From Paenibacillus agricola (GTDB taxonomy: Bacteria > Bacillota > Bacilli > Paenibacillales > NBRC-103111): a stretch of 64,000 nucleotides of DNA. Every line of letters starts with the position of its first letter. Positions within the stretch are counted from its first letter, which is position 1. Under the pieces are notes generated by a model. That model did not search any database. It had not been told where the DNA came from and was given only the letters and a program-made list of their open reading frames with translations. Made by a program: the position numbers and the translations under genes. Shown here piece after piece: positions 47,262-57,252 of this stretch. The DNA is taken from the NCBI RefSeq assembly GCF_011440305.1, contig NZ_JAAOIW010000017.1, positions 62,001-126,000 of the forward strand, in the 5' to 3' direction.

Positions 47262-48005
47262 ATGAAAGGTATTATACTAGCAGGGGGAACAGGCTCACGC
47301 CTATACCCACTAACAAAAGTAACCAATAAACACTTACTTCCCGTAGGGAAATACCCAATGATCTTCCATTCTGTCTTTAAATTAAAAGAAGCAGGCATCC
47401 AGGATATCCTTATCGTAACTGGTAAAGACCACATGGGCGATGTTGTCAATCTTTTAGGCAGCGGCAGGGAGATGGGCGTTACCTTCACTTATAAAGTTCA
47501 AGATGAAGCTGGGGGCATTGCGCAGGCTTTGGATTTGGCCGAGCATTTTGTAGGTGATGACCAGATGGTTGTTATATTGGGCGATAATGTTTTTTCGGAT
47601 AGCATTGTAGCCTATGTTGATAATTTCAAAAAACAACAGGTAGGCGCAAAGATTCTAATACAGGAAGTTCATGATCCTAATAGATATGGTGTCGCCGAAC
47701 TCCAAGGTGAACAGATTGTATCAATCGAAGAAAAACCGAAGAATCCCAAAAGCAATTATGCAGTGACAGGCATATATATGTTTGATAGCACTGTATTTAG
47801 CATCGTTAAGACTCTCAAGCCATCAGGTCGTGGAGAGTTAGAAATAACGGATGTTAATAATGCATACATTGAAAGAAACCAGTTAACCTACGATATTCTC
47901 CAAGGCTGGTGGACGGATGCAGGTACTCATGAATCTTTAACGAAGGCTAATGAGCTAGCAAAAAACTTGATATTTGGTGAAGATTTTGGGAAATTAAAAT
48001 TATAG
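47262..48005 (+). CDS. rfbA: Glucose-1-phosphate thymidylyltransferase (RmlA)
   Basis: A 247-residue short-form RmlA: KGIILAGGTGSRLYPLTKVT at the start, KHLLPVGKYPMI, and GDNVFSDS and VEEKPKNPKSNYAVTGIYMF-like segments (here IEEKPKNPKSNYAVTGIYMF). It makes dTDP-glucose, the first step to dTDP-L-rhamnose. ATG 47262 follows GGGGGT; the longer frame start at 47232 lacks a ribosome site. First gene of rmlACBD. Confidence 0.95.
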   Translation: MKGIILAGGTGSRLYPLTKVTNKHLLPVGKYPMIFHSVFKLKEAGIQDILIVTGKDHMGDVVNLLGSGREMGVTFTYKVQDEAGGIAQALDLAEHFVGDDQMVVILGDNVFSDSIVAYVDNFKKQQVGAKILIQEVHDPNRYGVAELQGEQIVSIEEKPKNPKSNYAVTGIYMFDSTVFSIVKTLKPSGRGELEITDVNNAYIERNQLTYDILQGWWTDAGTHESLTKANELAKNLIFGEDFGKLKL

Positions 48006-48020
48006 GTGGGTGCGCAAGTA

Positions 48021-48569
48021 ATGAAGCTTGTAAACACAAAAATTCAAGGCGTTCTTATTATTGAACCTGCTGTTTTTGGGGATAATCGTGGTTTTTTTAT
48101 GGAAAGCTACAATGGCAAGAAATTCGGGGATTTGGGTATTGATTATACATTTATTCAAGATAATCACTCACTTTCTGTAGAAACAGGCGTGTTGCGAGGA
48201 CTTCACTACCAGCTCAATCCTAAAGCACAAACGAAGTTAGTTCGTGTCACGGCTGGAGCTATTTATGATGTTGTTGTAGATATTCGCCAAAGCTCTCCAA
48301 CGTTCGGGCAATGGGTGGGCGTGATCCTTAGCGCGGCTAATAAAAGACAGCTATTAGTACCGCAAGGATTTGCACATGGATTCTGTACGATTGTGCCTAA
48401 TACTGAGGTGTTGTATAAGGTAGACGAGTACTACTCTCCTGAGCATGACAGAGGTATTGCTTGGGATGATCCTGCGTTGGCGATTGATTGGCCAACAACA
48501 TCGCCTATCCTTTCGGATAAGGATACGAAGCATCCGACACTTGCGGATGCCGAAATGAATTTCGAATAA
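48021..48569 (+). CDS. rfbC: dTDP-4-dehydrorhamnose 3,5-epimerase (RmlC)
   Basis: A 182-residue cupin epimerase with FGDNRGFFMESYN, FIQDNHSLS, VLRGLHYQLNP (catalytic His region) and VPQGFAHGFCT. It epimerises C3 and C5 of the 4-keto sugar. ATG 48021 lies 15 bases after the rmlA stop, behind GGTGGG; a GTG at 48006 is a less likely start. Confidence 0.95.
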   Translation: MKLVNTKIQGVLIIEPAVFGDNRGFFMESYNGKKFGDLGIDYTFIQDNHSLSVETGVLRGLHYQLNPKAQTKLVRVTAGAIYDVVVDIRQSSPTFGQWVGVILSAANKRQLLVPQGFAHGFCTIVPNTEVLYKVDEYYSPEHDRGIAWDDPALAIDWPTTSPILSDKDTKHPTLADAEMNFE

Positions 48570-48581
48570 CGGAGGTTTACT

Positions 48582-49589
48582 ATGAAAGTATTGATTACCG
48601 GTGGTGCCGGATTTATCGGAAGTAATTTTGTGATTTATATGCTAAATAAATATCCCGATTATCAATTTGTGAATTTGGATGCACTTACTTACGCAGGTAA
48701 TTTGGAGAATTTGGAAAGTATCCAAGCCCATCCGAATTATTCTTTTGTAAAAGGTGACATCGCTGATGCTCCCACCTTGGAAGAAATATTTAGCAAGGGC
48801 ATAGATGTAGTTGTTAATTTTGCAGCAGAGTCTCATGTAGACCGCAGTATTCTGGATCCACAAATTTTTGTGAAGACGAATGTAATGGGAACACAGGTAT
48901 TATTGGATGCTGCCAAGAAATATGAAGTTCAGAAATTCGTTCAGGTATCCACTGATGAGGTATATGGTTCTTTAGGTGCAACAGGATTATTCACAGAGCT
49001 AACTCCGTTAACACCGAATAGTCCTTACTCGGCTAGTAAAGCAGGTGGAGATCTATTAGTCAGGGCGTATCATGAAACCTTCGGAATGAATGTGAATATT
49101 ACTCGTTGTTCCAACAACTATGGACCGTACCAATTCCCTGAGAAGCTAATTCCTTTAATGATCTCTAACGCACTTAATGACAAATCATTACCCGTTTACG
49201 GTGATGGATTAAACATCCGCGACTGGTTATATGTTGAGGACCATTGCAGTGCGATTGATCTTGTTATGCATAGCGGTGTGAATGGTGAAGTGTACAATAT
49301 TGGTGGAAATAACGAAAGAACCAATATGCAGATTATTGAAGCTATATTAGCTGAATTGGATAAGCCGGCTTCTTTAATCACGTATGTAAAAGACCGCCTT
49401 GGTCATGATAGACGTTATGGTATTGATGCAACGAAAATAACGAATGAATTAGGCTGGAAGCCCAAGTATCATTTTGAGTCAGGCATTAAAGAGACAATTG
49501 GGTGGTATCTTAATAACAAAGAGTGGTGGCAGCGGATTCAGTCCGGTGAGTACCAAGCCTACTATGATCAACAATACGCTTCAAGATAG
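48582..49589 (+). CDS. rfbB: dTDP-glucose 4,6-dehydratase (RmlB)
   Basis: A 335-residue SDR of standard RmlB length: GGAGFIGSNFVIYML, HVDRSI, VSTDEVYGSLG, the TPNSPYSASKAGGDLLVRAY active site (Tyr and Lys) and RCSNNYGPYQFPEKLIPL. It forms dTDP-4-keto-6-deoxyglucose. A GGAGG site precedes the ATG. Third gene of rmlACBD. Confidence 0.97.
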   Translation: MKVLITGGAGFIGSNFVIYMLNKYPDYQFVNLDALTYAGNLENLESIQAHPNYSFVKGDIADAPTLEEIFSKGIDVVVNFAAESHVDRSILDPQIFVKTNVMGTQVLLDAAKKYEVQKFVQVSTDEVYGSLGATGLFTELTPLTPNSPYSASKAGGDLLVRAYHETFGMNVNITRCSNNYGPYQFPEKLIPLMISNALNDKSLPVYGDGLNIRDWLYVEDHCSAIDLVMHSGVNGEVYNIGGNNERTNMQIIEAILAELDKPASLITYVKDRLGHDRRYGIDATKITNELGWKPKYHFESGIKETIGWYLNNKEWWQRIQSGEYQAYYDQQYASR

Positions 49590-49598
49590 GTGGTTGGT

Positions 49599-50450
49599 AT
49601 GAAGGTATTAGTTACGGGTGCTAACGGGCAGTTGGGTACAGATGTTGTAGCTTTGTTCAGAGAAAGTCATGTTGTGGTTGGGGTAGGGCGGAATGAACTG
49701 GATATTACAAACCTTGAACAGTGCATCCAAGTGATTGAAGAGCATCAGCCGGATGTTATCATACATTGTGCTGCGCATACGGCGGTTGATTTGGCTGAAT
49801 CTGAAGTGGATTTGGCTTACCAAGTTAATACTTATGGTACCCGTAATCTGGCGATAGCCGCGGAACGAATAGGCTGCAAAATATGTTATATCAGCACGGA
49901 TTATGTGTTTGATGGTACTTCAATAACTCCGTATAGAGAGTACGATAATACGAATCCAACAAGCATTTATGGTAAGTCTAAACGCGCTGGGGAAAATATG
50001 GTGCAGACGTTATCAACGAAGTTTTTTATTGTTCGGACATCGTGGGTTTATGGATTGCATGGCAATAACTTTGTGAAGACAATGCTAAAGCTGGCAGTGG
50101 GCAGAGATCAATTAAAGGTTGTCCATGACCAAATAGGGTCACCTACCTTTACAGAAGATCTAGCGGAGTTTCTAATGCGACTTGTTGCTACAGAGAATTA
50201 TGGGATCTACCATGCTTCTAATAGTGGTATTTGCTCGTGGTATGATTTTGCCAAAGCGATATTTGAAGAAAGCAAGGTTTCAATTACCGTCCATCCATGC
50301 ACAACCGAAGAGTTTCCAAGGCCTGCTCCACGCCCCAAATATTCAGTGATGGAGCATATGGCTATACGTGCTAATGGGTTTGATGATCTAAGACCCTGGC
50401 AAGAGGGTTTAAGAGACTTTCTCAAGAAATACAAGGAACCGTCTTTATGA
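49599..50450 (+). CDS. rfbD: dTDP-4-dehydrorhamnose reductase (RmlD)
   Basis: A 283-residue reductase: VTGANGQLGTDVV at the start, INCAAHTAVD-like IIHCAAHTAVDLAE, YISTDYVFDG, the PTSIYGKSKRAGE active site and RTSWVYG. It makes dTDP-L-rhamnose. ATG 49599 is behind AGGTGG, 9 bases past the rmlB stop. Its end overlaps the next gene by ATGA, linking rhamnose supply to a glycosyltransferase. Confidence 0.96.
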   Translation: MKVLVTGANGQLGTDVVALFRESHVVVGVGRNELDITNLEQCIQVIEEHQPDVIIHCAAHTAVDLAESEVDLAYQVNTYGTRNLAIAAERIGCKICYISTDYVFDGTSITPYREYDNTNPTSIYGKSKRAGENMVQTLSTKFFIVRTSWVYGLHGNNFVKTMLKLAVGRDQLKVVHDQIGSPTFTEDLAEFLMRLVATENYGIYHASNSGICSWYDFAKAIFEESKVSITVHPCTTEEFPRPAPRPKYSVMEHMAIRANGFDDLRPWQEGLRDFLKKYKEPSL

Positions 50451-51403
50451 GTATTGTGAGCACAGTAAGCGTCCATATTGTAACGTATAACAGTGAAGCG
50501 TACATCCAAGACTGCTTAGATGCGGTATTAGCGCAAAGCTATTCGATTCAAGCTATTATCGTGATTGATAACCATTCTTCCGACAAGACGGAACAATTGC
50601 TGCGGCCTTATCTCGACCGGATTACTTTTGTAGGTAATACCGACAATGTTGGTTTTGCCGGAGGTCATAATCAAGCGATACGCTTATCCGAAGCTGAATA
50701 TGTTGTGGTGCTGAATCCGGATGTCACGATGAATCCGGATTATATTCATTTTCTTATACAGCAGTGCAAGCAGGATCCGTCTATCGGAAGTGCAACCGGA
50801 AAGCTTCTTTTTAAACAGTCCCCGAAAATAATTGACAGTACAGGCCTGATTATCACAAAATCAAGAAGAGGCTTTGATCGAGGGGCTGGAGAATTAAGTG
50901 AGGCATGGAATGAAAGCAGTGATGTTTTCGGTGTATGTGGTGCCGCTGCGCTTTACAGAAGGCAATTGATTGACGACATAAGCGTATACGGCTGTTTTTT
51001 TGACGAGGATTTTTTTGCCTATAAAGAAGATGTTGATGTGGCATGGCGAAGTAGGATACGGGGATGGAGAGCGCAATATTGTGCAGAAGCTATTGCTTAC
51101 CATGATCGCGGCTGGAAGAAGGGCTCAAGAAATAAAACTCCTTTATTTGTAAGAAGGCTCTCCTATATGAATCGCTATAAAATGGTTATTAAAAATGACT
51201 CCTTGCCATACTTGCTCCTTCACTGTATACCCTTTATGCTTTATGAGGTTATGAGTTTAGGCTACTTCATAATTAAAGAACCTAAGGTATTGGCTGCGTG
51301 GGCTAATCTGTTTAAAAACAGCTCAAGTCTGCTTGCCAAAAGAAAGGTTATTCAAAGCACTAGAAAGGTTGCGCTCTCTAAAATTTACCATTATTTCAAA
51401 TAA
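50447..51403 (+). CDS. GT2 glycosyltransferase, rhamnosyltransferase-like (WbbL type)
   Basis: A 318-residue GT-A enzyme: VSVHIVTYNSEAYIQDCL, IDNHSSD, DNVGFAGGHNQAI, VLNPDVTM (metal site), FFDEDFFAYKEDVDVAWR and a C-terminal amphipathic, membrane-associating part. This layout is that of WbbL/rhamnosyltransferases that use dTDP-rhamnose. The ATGA overlap with rfbD supports that donor. It probably adds rhamnose to the lipid-linked primer or repeat. Confidence 0.88.
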   Translation: MSIVSTVSVHIVTYNSEAYIQDCLDAVLAQSYSIQAIIVIDNHSSDKTEQLLRPYLDRITFVGNTDNVGFAGGHNQAIRLSEAEYVVVLNPDVTMNPDYIHFLIQQCKQDPSIGSATGKLLFKQSPKIIDSTGLIITKSRRGFDRGAGELSEAWNESSDVFGVCGAAALYRRQLIDDISVYGCFFDEDFFAYKEDVDVAWRSRIRGWRAQYCAEAIAYHDRGWKKGSRNKTPLFVRRLSYMNRYKMVIKNDSLPYLLLHCIPFMLYEVMSLGYFIIKEPKVLAAWANLFKNSSSLLAKRKVIQSTRKVALSKIYHYFK

Positions 51404-51439
51404 GATCTTCGTATCCAGATGACCTTAAGATGATTTTCG

Positions 51440-51448
51440 TGCTATACT
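51440..51448 (+). promoter_or_regulatory. Extended -10 element before the second rhamnosyltransferase-like gene
   Basis: TGCTATACT fits TGnTATACT, 35 bases before the start codon, in the only sizeable gap of the 47-54 kb run; no clear -35 box. Confidence 0.45.
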
Positions 51449-51482
51449 ATTAACCATAACAATATTTATGGAGAAGTGCATA

Positions 51483-52349
51483 ATGGATGTAAGTGTTATT
51501 ATTCTTAATTATAATACATGTGAATTGACGCTAAATGCTGTTGCTTCCGTGTATGCTTCCGAGGTTTCTTATAGCTACGAAATTATTGTGGTAGATAACC
51601 ATTCGTCCGATTCATCAGTCGCTGAGATTAGAGCTCGGTACCCTGAGGTTAGGCTGGTTGAGAATCCAAGTAATGACGGGTTCTCCAGGGGAAATAATAT
51701 AGGAATTAGGCTAGCAATTGGGCGCTATATTCTCCTGTTGAATTCAGATACAATTATAGGATCAGACACTTTACAAACCATGATTACGTTTATGGATAGT
51801 AATCTGTCGGTCGGAGCTTCCGGTTGTAAAATTGTACTTCCCGATGGTTCATTGGATAAAGCTTGTAAAAGGGGATTCCCGACACCTTCAGCTTCGTTTT
51901 ATTATGCTTCAGGCATTTCTAAGCTGTTTCCGAAGGAACCGCGATTTAATCAGTATCAATTAGGTTATCTCGACCCCGATAAAGATTATCCCGTTGATTG
52001 TTTGGTGGGTGCATTTATGTTAGTAAGGAAGCAAGTCTTAGACCAAGTTGGTATGTTGGATGAAGAATTCTTCATGTACGGCGAAGATATCGATTGGTGT
52101 TATAGAATTAAACAAGGTGGCTGGCAGATTCACTACTATCCATATACTCAAATTGTACATCATAAAGGCGCAAGCAGCAGACGCAAGCCTTTTAAAATCA
52201 TATATGAATTTCATAGAGCTATGTATTTATTCCATAAAAAGCATTATCAGCAGAAATATAATATTATTGTTAATGGGATTGTTTATTTGGGTATCCTTGT
52301 GAAATTTATTATATCGTTAGCATTAAATCGTTTTGGATCCGTGAGGTGA
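51483..52349 (+). CDS. GT2 glycosyltransferase, rhamnosyltransferase-like
   Basis: A 288-residue enzyme: VSVIILNYNTCELTLNAVAS, VVDNHSSDSSV, NDGFSRGNNIGI, LLNSDTII (metal site), DEEFFMYGEDIDWCYRIKQ. It has a C-terminal hydrophobic helix (IIVNGIVYLGILVKFIISLA). It is paired with the initiating transferase 6 bases downstream, so it likely adds the second sugar on the lipid carrier. ATG 51483 is preferred because GGAGAAG precedes it; the frame start at 51468 lies in that site. Confidence 0.87.
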   Translation: MDVSVIILNYNTCELTLNAVASVYASEVSYSYEIIVVDNHSSDSSVAEIRARYPEVRLVENPSNDGFSRGNNIGIRLAIGRYILLLNSDTIIGSDTLQTMITFMDSNLSVGASGCKIVLPDGSLDKACKRGFPTPSASFYYASGISKLFPKEPRFNQYQLGYLDPDKDYPVDCLVGAFMLVRKQVLDQVGMLDEEFFMYGEDIDWCYRIKQGGWQIHYYPYTQIVHHKGASSRRKPFKIIYEFHRAMYLFHKKHYQQKYNIIVNGIVYLGILVKFIISLALNRFGSVR

Positions 52350-52355
52350 TTCCGT

Positions 52356-53762
52356 TTGGTTAGACAAAGCCAAGGATTTTTATCCCAGTTATATGCTTTA
52401 TCCGATTTCCTTTGTATTCAGCTTGTGTTTTTGTTTTCATGGTGGTTAAAGTTCGATAGCGGTTTAATTCCTTATGATAACCCTCTTCCCTTTGAGAGAT
52501 ATGTATTGTGGAGCTCCATTTATGGTGCGATGGCCGTGTTCATTAGTTATTTTATGAATTTTTATACACCAAAGCGCAAGAAAAGATTCTCCTATGAATT
52601 ATTTACGATCATTCAGGTACATTTAATAAGCTTAATGTTTCTGTTGAGTTTTCTATTTGTTTTTAAAGAGCTTGATGTATCACGTTCTTATTTGCTCTTA
52701 TTCTTGGTTAATAACATTTTATTTATTAGCTTTTACCGATTTATTTTGAAAATAACTTTGAAGCACTATAGGCAAAAAGGCTATAACAAACAATACGTAC
52801 TGATTGTAGGGGCTGGCTCCCTAGGCAGGAAGTTTTATGACAATTTATCTCTCTATCCAGAGCTAGGCTATGAAGTAATAGGCTTCCTTGATGATTACCA
52901 ATCTATGCATGAGCAAAGCTGGAAGAATTACAAACCAATCCTGGGCAAGGTGGATGAATTAGAGCATTATATGGACAAAGAAATGGTGGATGAGGTCATT
53001 ATTGCTTTGCCCTTATATGCGCATGAGAAATATCCGCAAATCATTAATGCCTGTGAAAAAGCAGGAGTGAAAACTTTAATTATTCCAGACTTTTATAGTT
53101 ACTTGCCTTCTAAGCCATTTTTCGATAATTTTGCAGGTATTCCCTTAATAAATGTCAGAGACATACCTTTGGATGAGTTCCGAAATCGATTCTTTAAGAG
53201 AGCCTTTGATTTATTTTTTTCAGTTTCAGCTATTATTGTGCTAGCGCCATTGCTGCTATTAATTGCTCTAGGTATTAAGTTGACTTCGCCCGGGCCCATT
53301 GTTTTCAAGCAAGAGCGGGTTGGGCTGAACAGGCGTAATTTTATGATGTACAAGTTCCGTACTATGAGGGTTCAAACTGGAAACACTTCGGATACCCAAT
53401 GGACTGTGGAGAATGACCCTCGTAAAACGAAGCTTGGTTCTTTTCTGCGCAAGACAAGCCTGGATGAGCTCCCACAGTTTTTTAATGTATTGTTTGGTCA
53501 TATGAGTGTTGTGGGGCCAAGACCGGAACGACCTTTTTTCGTAGAGCAGTTTAAGGGTGAGATTCCTAAATATATGGTTAAGCACCATATTCGCCCTGGG
53601 ATTACAGGGTGGGCACAATCGAATGGTCTAAGGGGAGATACCTCAATTGAGGATCGCATCAAGCTCGATATCTTTTATATTGAGAATTGGAGCTTTATAT
53701 TCGATATTAAGATTATATTTAAAACGATTGTTAAAGGCTTTATTAATAAAAATGCATATTGA
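52356..53762 (+). CDS. Undecaprenyl-phosphate sugar phosphotransferase (WbaP/WsaP-like initiating enzyme)
   Basis: A 468-residue membrane protein: four N-terminal helices, a nucleotide-binding-like middle domain ([18 protein letters not shown]), a further helix ([20 protein letters not shown]), and the C-terminal bacterial sugar-transferase domain with [29 protein letters not shown] and GPRPERP. It transfers a sugar phosphate to undecaprenyl phosphate to start the glycan. In Geobacillus and Paenibacillus, homologues (WsaP, WsfP) start S-layer glycans. TTG 52356 follows GAGGTGAT. It ends the operon at a perfect terminator. Confidence 0.92.
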   Translation: MVRQSQGFLSQLYALSDFLCIQLVFLFSWWLKFDSGLIPYDNPLPFERYVLWSSIYGAMAVFISYFMNFYTPKRKKRFSYELFTIIQVHLISLMFLLSFLFVFKELDVSRSYLLLFLVNNILFISFYRFILKITLKHYRQKGYNKQYVLIVGAGSLGRKFYDNLSLYPELGYEVIGFLDDYQSMHEQSWKNYKPILGKVDELEHYMDKEMVDEVIIALPLYAHEKYPQIINACEKAGVKTLIIPDFYSYLPSKPFFDNFAGIPLINVRDIPLDEFRNRFFKRAFDLFFSVSAIIVLAPLLLLIALGIKLTSPGPIVFKQERVGLNRRNFMMYKFRTMRVQTGNTSDTQWTVENDPRKTKLGSFLRKTSLDELPQFFNVLFGHMSVVGPRPERPFFVEQFKGEIPKYMVKHHIRPGITGWAQSNGLRGDTSIEDRIKLDIFYIENWSFIFDIKIIFKTIVKGFINKNAY

Positions 53763-53765
53763 TAT

Positions 53766-53809
53766 GCAAAAAAACTCCTATAACCAATTGGTTATAGGAG
53801 TTTTTTTGC
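53766..53809. terminator. 44-bp perfectly palindromic bidirectional terminator
   Basis: GCAAAAAAACTCCTATAACC followed by AATT and the exact complement. A-runs and T-runs flank a 22-base arm, so it can stop transcription from both sides. It lies 4 bases after the initiating transferase. Confidence 0.95.
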
Positions 53810-54413
53810 GCCCAACGGCCAGCCCAACAAAAAACGGCATCCTGATCGGATCCTTTCTTCTGTAACCAAAACGCGCATGAGCAGAACAACGTTTCTCTTG
53901 CTGCCTATCCCTCCAACACCGTTGCATTGATGTAGCGATATCATGCTAAATTCAACAGCCATCTTATTACCAAAGAGATTGTTAAAATGATTGTGGTGGA
54001 TCTGAGCGTCCAAGATTAATTTGCCAAGAAGGAACAATTTACAAATAATTTGACGAATTTTTTAAAAAAATGCTGGATTTTGAATCTTATCTCGTGACCC
54101 AATTTTGTAAAATTTTAATCATAGTTAGAAATGTCATTTGTTATGAAATGCTTGTTACTCATAATTTGGATTAGATTCAAACAACTGCGATATTCCGAAA
54201 ATCCCCGATATTATAAGAGGGTTAACGCATACAATCCCGAATATACGCGAATGAAGGATGAGGAGCAATATAGTAAGCTAGCTGCAGCAGAGAAAGAAGT
54301 CCTTATGCTCTAACGGGAACTTATGGCTCATCGCATTATCCTGTAATTTTAACTAATTGTTATTTTTTATCACATCACTGTTGAGTAATATCACAATTTG
54401 TAGGAGGAGACCT
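53810..54413 (+). other. About 600 bases without a supported gene
   Basis: Several short frames are present (the longest plus-strand one is 60 codons at 54131-54313, containing NPRYYKRVNAYNPEYTRMKD). None has a ribosome site or recognised sequence. The stretch probably holds decayed DNA and the promoter region of the SLH gene that follows; I could not locate a convincing promoter. Confidence 0.4.
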
Positions 54414-57042
54414 ATGTTTAGAAAATTTAAAGTTGCTTTCATCGCAATGATCTCACTAGTTTTATGTATCCTTCCCATCCTGAATGGTAATGTTGCAGCC
54501 ATGGCTGCAGGACCTGCAGTCACATCGGTATCGGTTCCGGCTAACGGCACCTATGTCATGGGAGACACCTTGATTTTTACCGTCAACTTCGACAAACCTG
54601 TCACTTTAATCCTAACTAATGCACCGCAATTGTCAGTTTTATCAGGGTATCTTTCTTTTGGTCCAACCTATATATCTGGATCGGGAACGGCAAATTGGGT
54701 TTTTAGTCATACGATTGACCAGGAGGGTTACGAAAGTGGTATAACTATACAGCCGTTTATGTTGCTGAATGATTCGACCATAGAAGACAGCTATCATCAG
54801 AGTTACGACGGTACATTGAGCGGAATTCAAGATACAAGCGGCATTCTGTTGGACACTATACCCAAAGTATCCTCTGTGAGCGTACCTCCGAGCGGTACAT
54901 ACGGTACAGGTGACCATCTGGATTTCCGGGTTACGTACACAAGTAATGTTGAGGTGTACACGAACAATGGCATCCCGTCACTAGAATTGGTAATTGGTAC
55001 AAGTAAGGTTCAGGCTAACTACGTATCGGCAGCATCATCGACACAATTGGATTTCCGCTATACGGTGCAAAGTACTGATGAGGACACGGATGGGATCGTG
55101 CTGAACAGCATTAATTTAAATGAGGGCAGCATTGGCTGCTGCGGGGAAGGCGCGGCAAACAACGTATTGCATAATGTAGGCAGCACAACAGGAGTTTTGG
55201 TTAACGTCAGAGCTACCTTAACAGGGCTGAACCTGGACAGCGCCAGCTACAGCCTGGCAATCGGCGGAACACACCAGACAGTAGCAACGGCGGTATACTC
55301 CGATGCCAGCACCTTCGTATTGTCTAGTGGAGCTGGATACTCCTCCAGTAACACTAGTGCAGCATCTGTGGATAGCCAAGGGCTAGTCACGGCTGTTGCA
55401 GCCGGACAAACCGTGATTACCGCAACTTATCAAGGGCAACAGGCACAAGCAACTGTAACGGTTTCCCCTGCAGGTTTACAACCGACCCTAACGGGTCTAA
55501 CCCTGGACAGCACCGGCTACAGACTGGCAATCGGAGGAACACACCAGACAGTAACAACAGCGGTAAACTCTGATGCCAGCACCTTCGTATTGTCTAGTGG
55601 AGCTGGATACGCCTCTAGCGACACGAGCGTTGCTTCTATAGATAGTCAAGGGCTGGTCACGGCTGCTGCAGCCGGACAAACTGTGATTACCGCAACCTAT
55701 CAAGGGCAACATGCACAAGCAGCTGTAACAGTTTACCGCAGCAGTTCCGGCTCAAGTGGGTCTTCGTCCCCCTCTTCTTCATCAAATATCGGGATTGAAG
55801 TTATCGTAGACGGCGTGAAGCAGGAGCAATCTGCGACTGCGAAAACTGAATCGGTCGGAGGCCATTCGGTTACGACCATTACGGTCGATAATGACAAAGT
55901 ATTGGACAAACTGGAGAAGGACAACAATAAAGTACTTACGATTCCTGTCAGTGGCATCCATTCCGATGTCATTGTCACCGAATTGAGAGGGCATCTGATC
56001 AAGGCGACGGAAGCGAAAGACGCGGTCATCCAGATCGTAACTGATAAAGCGACCTATATGGTGCCGGCATCCCTGATCAATATTGACAGCATTTATGCCC
56101 AATTAGGCAACTCTGTGCCGTTTGAGGATATTAAGGTGCAAATCGAAATCGGCACGTCGACAGCCGATACCGTTAAAATCGTAGAGAACGCAGCTGTTAC
56201 AGGAGAGTTTGTGATCGTCGTCCCACCCACTCGACTTTACAATTAAGGTCAATTACGGAGATACAACGATTGAAGTGTCCAAGTTCGATGCTTATGTAGA
56301 AAGAACGATAGCGATTCCAGACGGCGTAGATCCGAGTAAAATAACAACAGGGGTTGTTGTTGAGCCGGATGGAACCGTTCGCCATGTACCGACCCGAATC
56401 GTGATGATCGACGGTAAGTATTATGCGAAGGTGAACAGCTTGACCAACAGTACGTACTCCATCGTCTGGCATCCGCTTGAGTTCAATGATATCGCTCAGC
56501 ACTGGGCGAAGGATATCGTGAATGATATGGGGTCGAGAATGATCGTGAGCGGCGTAGGCAATAGCCTGTTCAACCCCGATCAAGATATTACACGGGCGGA
56601 GTTTGCAGCGATTATGACGCGCGGATTGGGATTGAAGCTGGAGAACGGCGTAGCGCCGTTCATGGACGTGAAGGCGACGGATTGGTACAGCAGTGCGGTG
56701 CACACCGCCTATACGTACAGCCTGCTCAGCGGGTTTGAAGACGGCACCTTCCGTCCGATGGACAAGATTACTCGGGAACAAGCGATGGCGATCATAGCCA
56801 AAGCCATGAAGATCACCGATCTTAAAGCCAAACAAACCTCGAAAGAGGCAGGCGCGCTACTAAGTTCGTTTGCAGATGCGAATAATGCTTCAGAGTGGGC
56901 GAAGAGCAGTATAGCTGAATGCCTGCAAGCAGGCATCGTTTCCGGCAGAAACAGTACGCAGCTTGCTCCGAAGGCTTCAATTACCAGGGCAGAGGTTGCC
57001 GCTATTATTCAGAGACTTCTACAGAAGTCAGAGCTAATCTAG
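54414..57042 (+). pseudogene. SLH-anchored Ig-like (Big_2) repeat protein, split by a CCCA duplication
   Basis: Frame 1 (54414-56246) encodes a signal peptide (FKVAFIAMISLVLCILPIL), two related beta domains starting VTSVSVPANGTY and VSSVSVPPSGTY, two almost identical 90-residue Big_2 domains, a Ser-rich linker and part of a further domain. It then ends in PPTRLYN. Frame 2 continues the same domain (DFTIKVNYGDTTIEVSKFDA) and three SLH motifs (FNDIAQHWAKDIV, FMDVKATDWYSSAV, and a third ending in LLQKSELI) to 57042. Between them CCCA occurs twice (56222-56229); with one copy a single frame of about 875 residues results. The start is ATG 54414 after GGAGGAG. As it stands a secreted but unanchored protein would be made. 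Confidence 0.88.
55218..55732 (+). repeat. 270-bp tandem repeat encoding two Big_2 domains
   Basis: Units start at 55218 and 55488, exactly 270 bases (90 codons) apart, with long identical blocks at DNA level (for example the stretch coding for SDASTFVLSSGAGY). The likeness points to recent duplication or gene conversion. Confidence 0.9.
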
Positions 57043-57252
57043 ATACTAGATAGTTTCGGTGAGGCTTAAACATACGAGTGTGACCCATTACGTTCCTTGG
57101 CTGGTACCCAAGTCCTACAGAGCGCGCGAGCGTCTTGCTGGCAAAGCTGTTGAGGTGTACCGCTGTTTGGGCTGGCTAGTCTTGGTTGGCGTTTGGATTG
57201 GCGCGGCGGTCAAAGGTATACACTGTAGGCTATGGTCTTTCCTCGCCTGACC

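Noticed and set aside
54131-54313. 60-codon frame upstream of the broken SLH gene
   Set aside because: No ribosome site and no family likeness; could be a fragment but nothing supports it.
55218-55732. CRISPR array
   Set aside because: The repeated units are long, adjacent and coding (Big_2 domains). No short spaced repeats were seen anywhere in the window.
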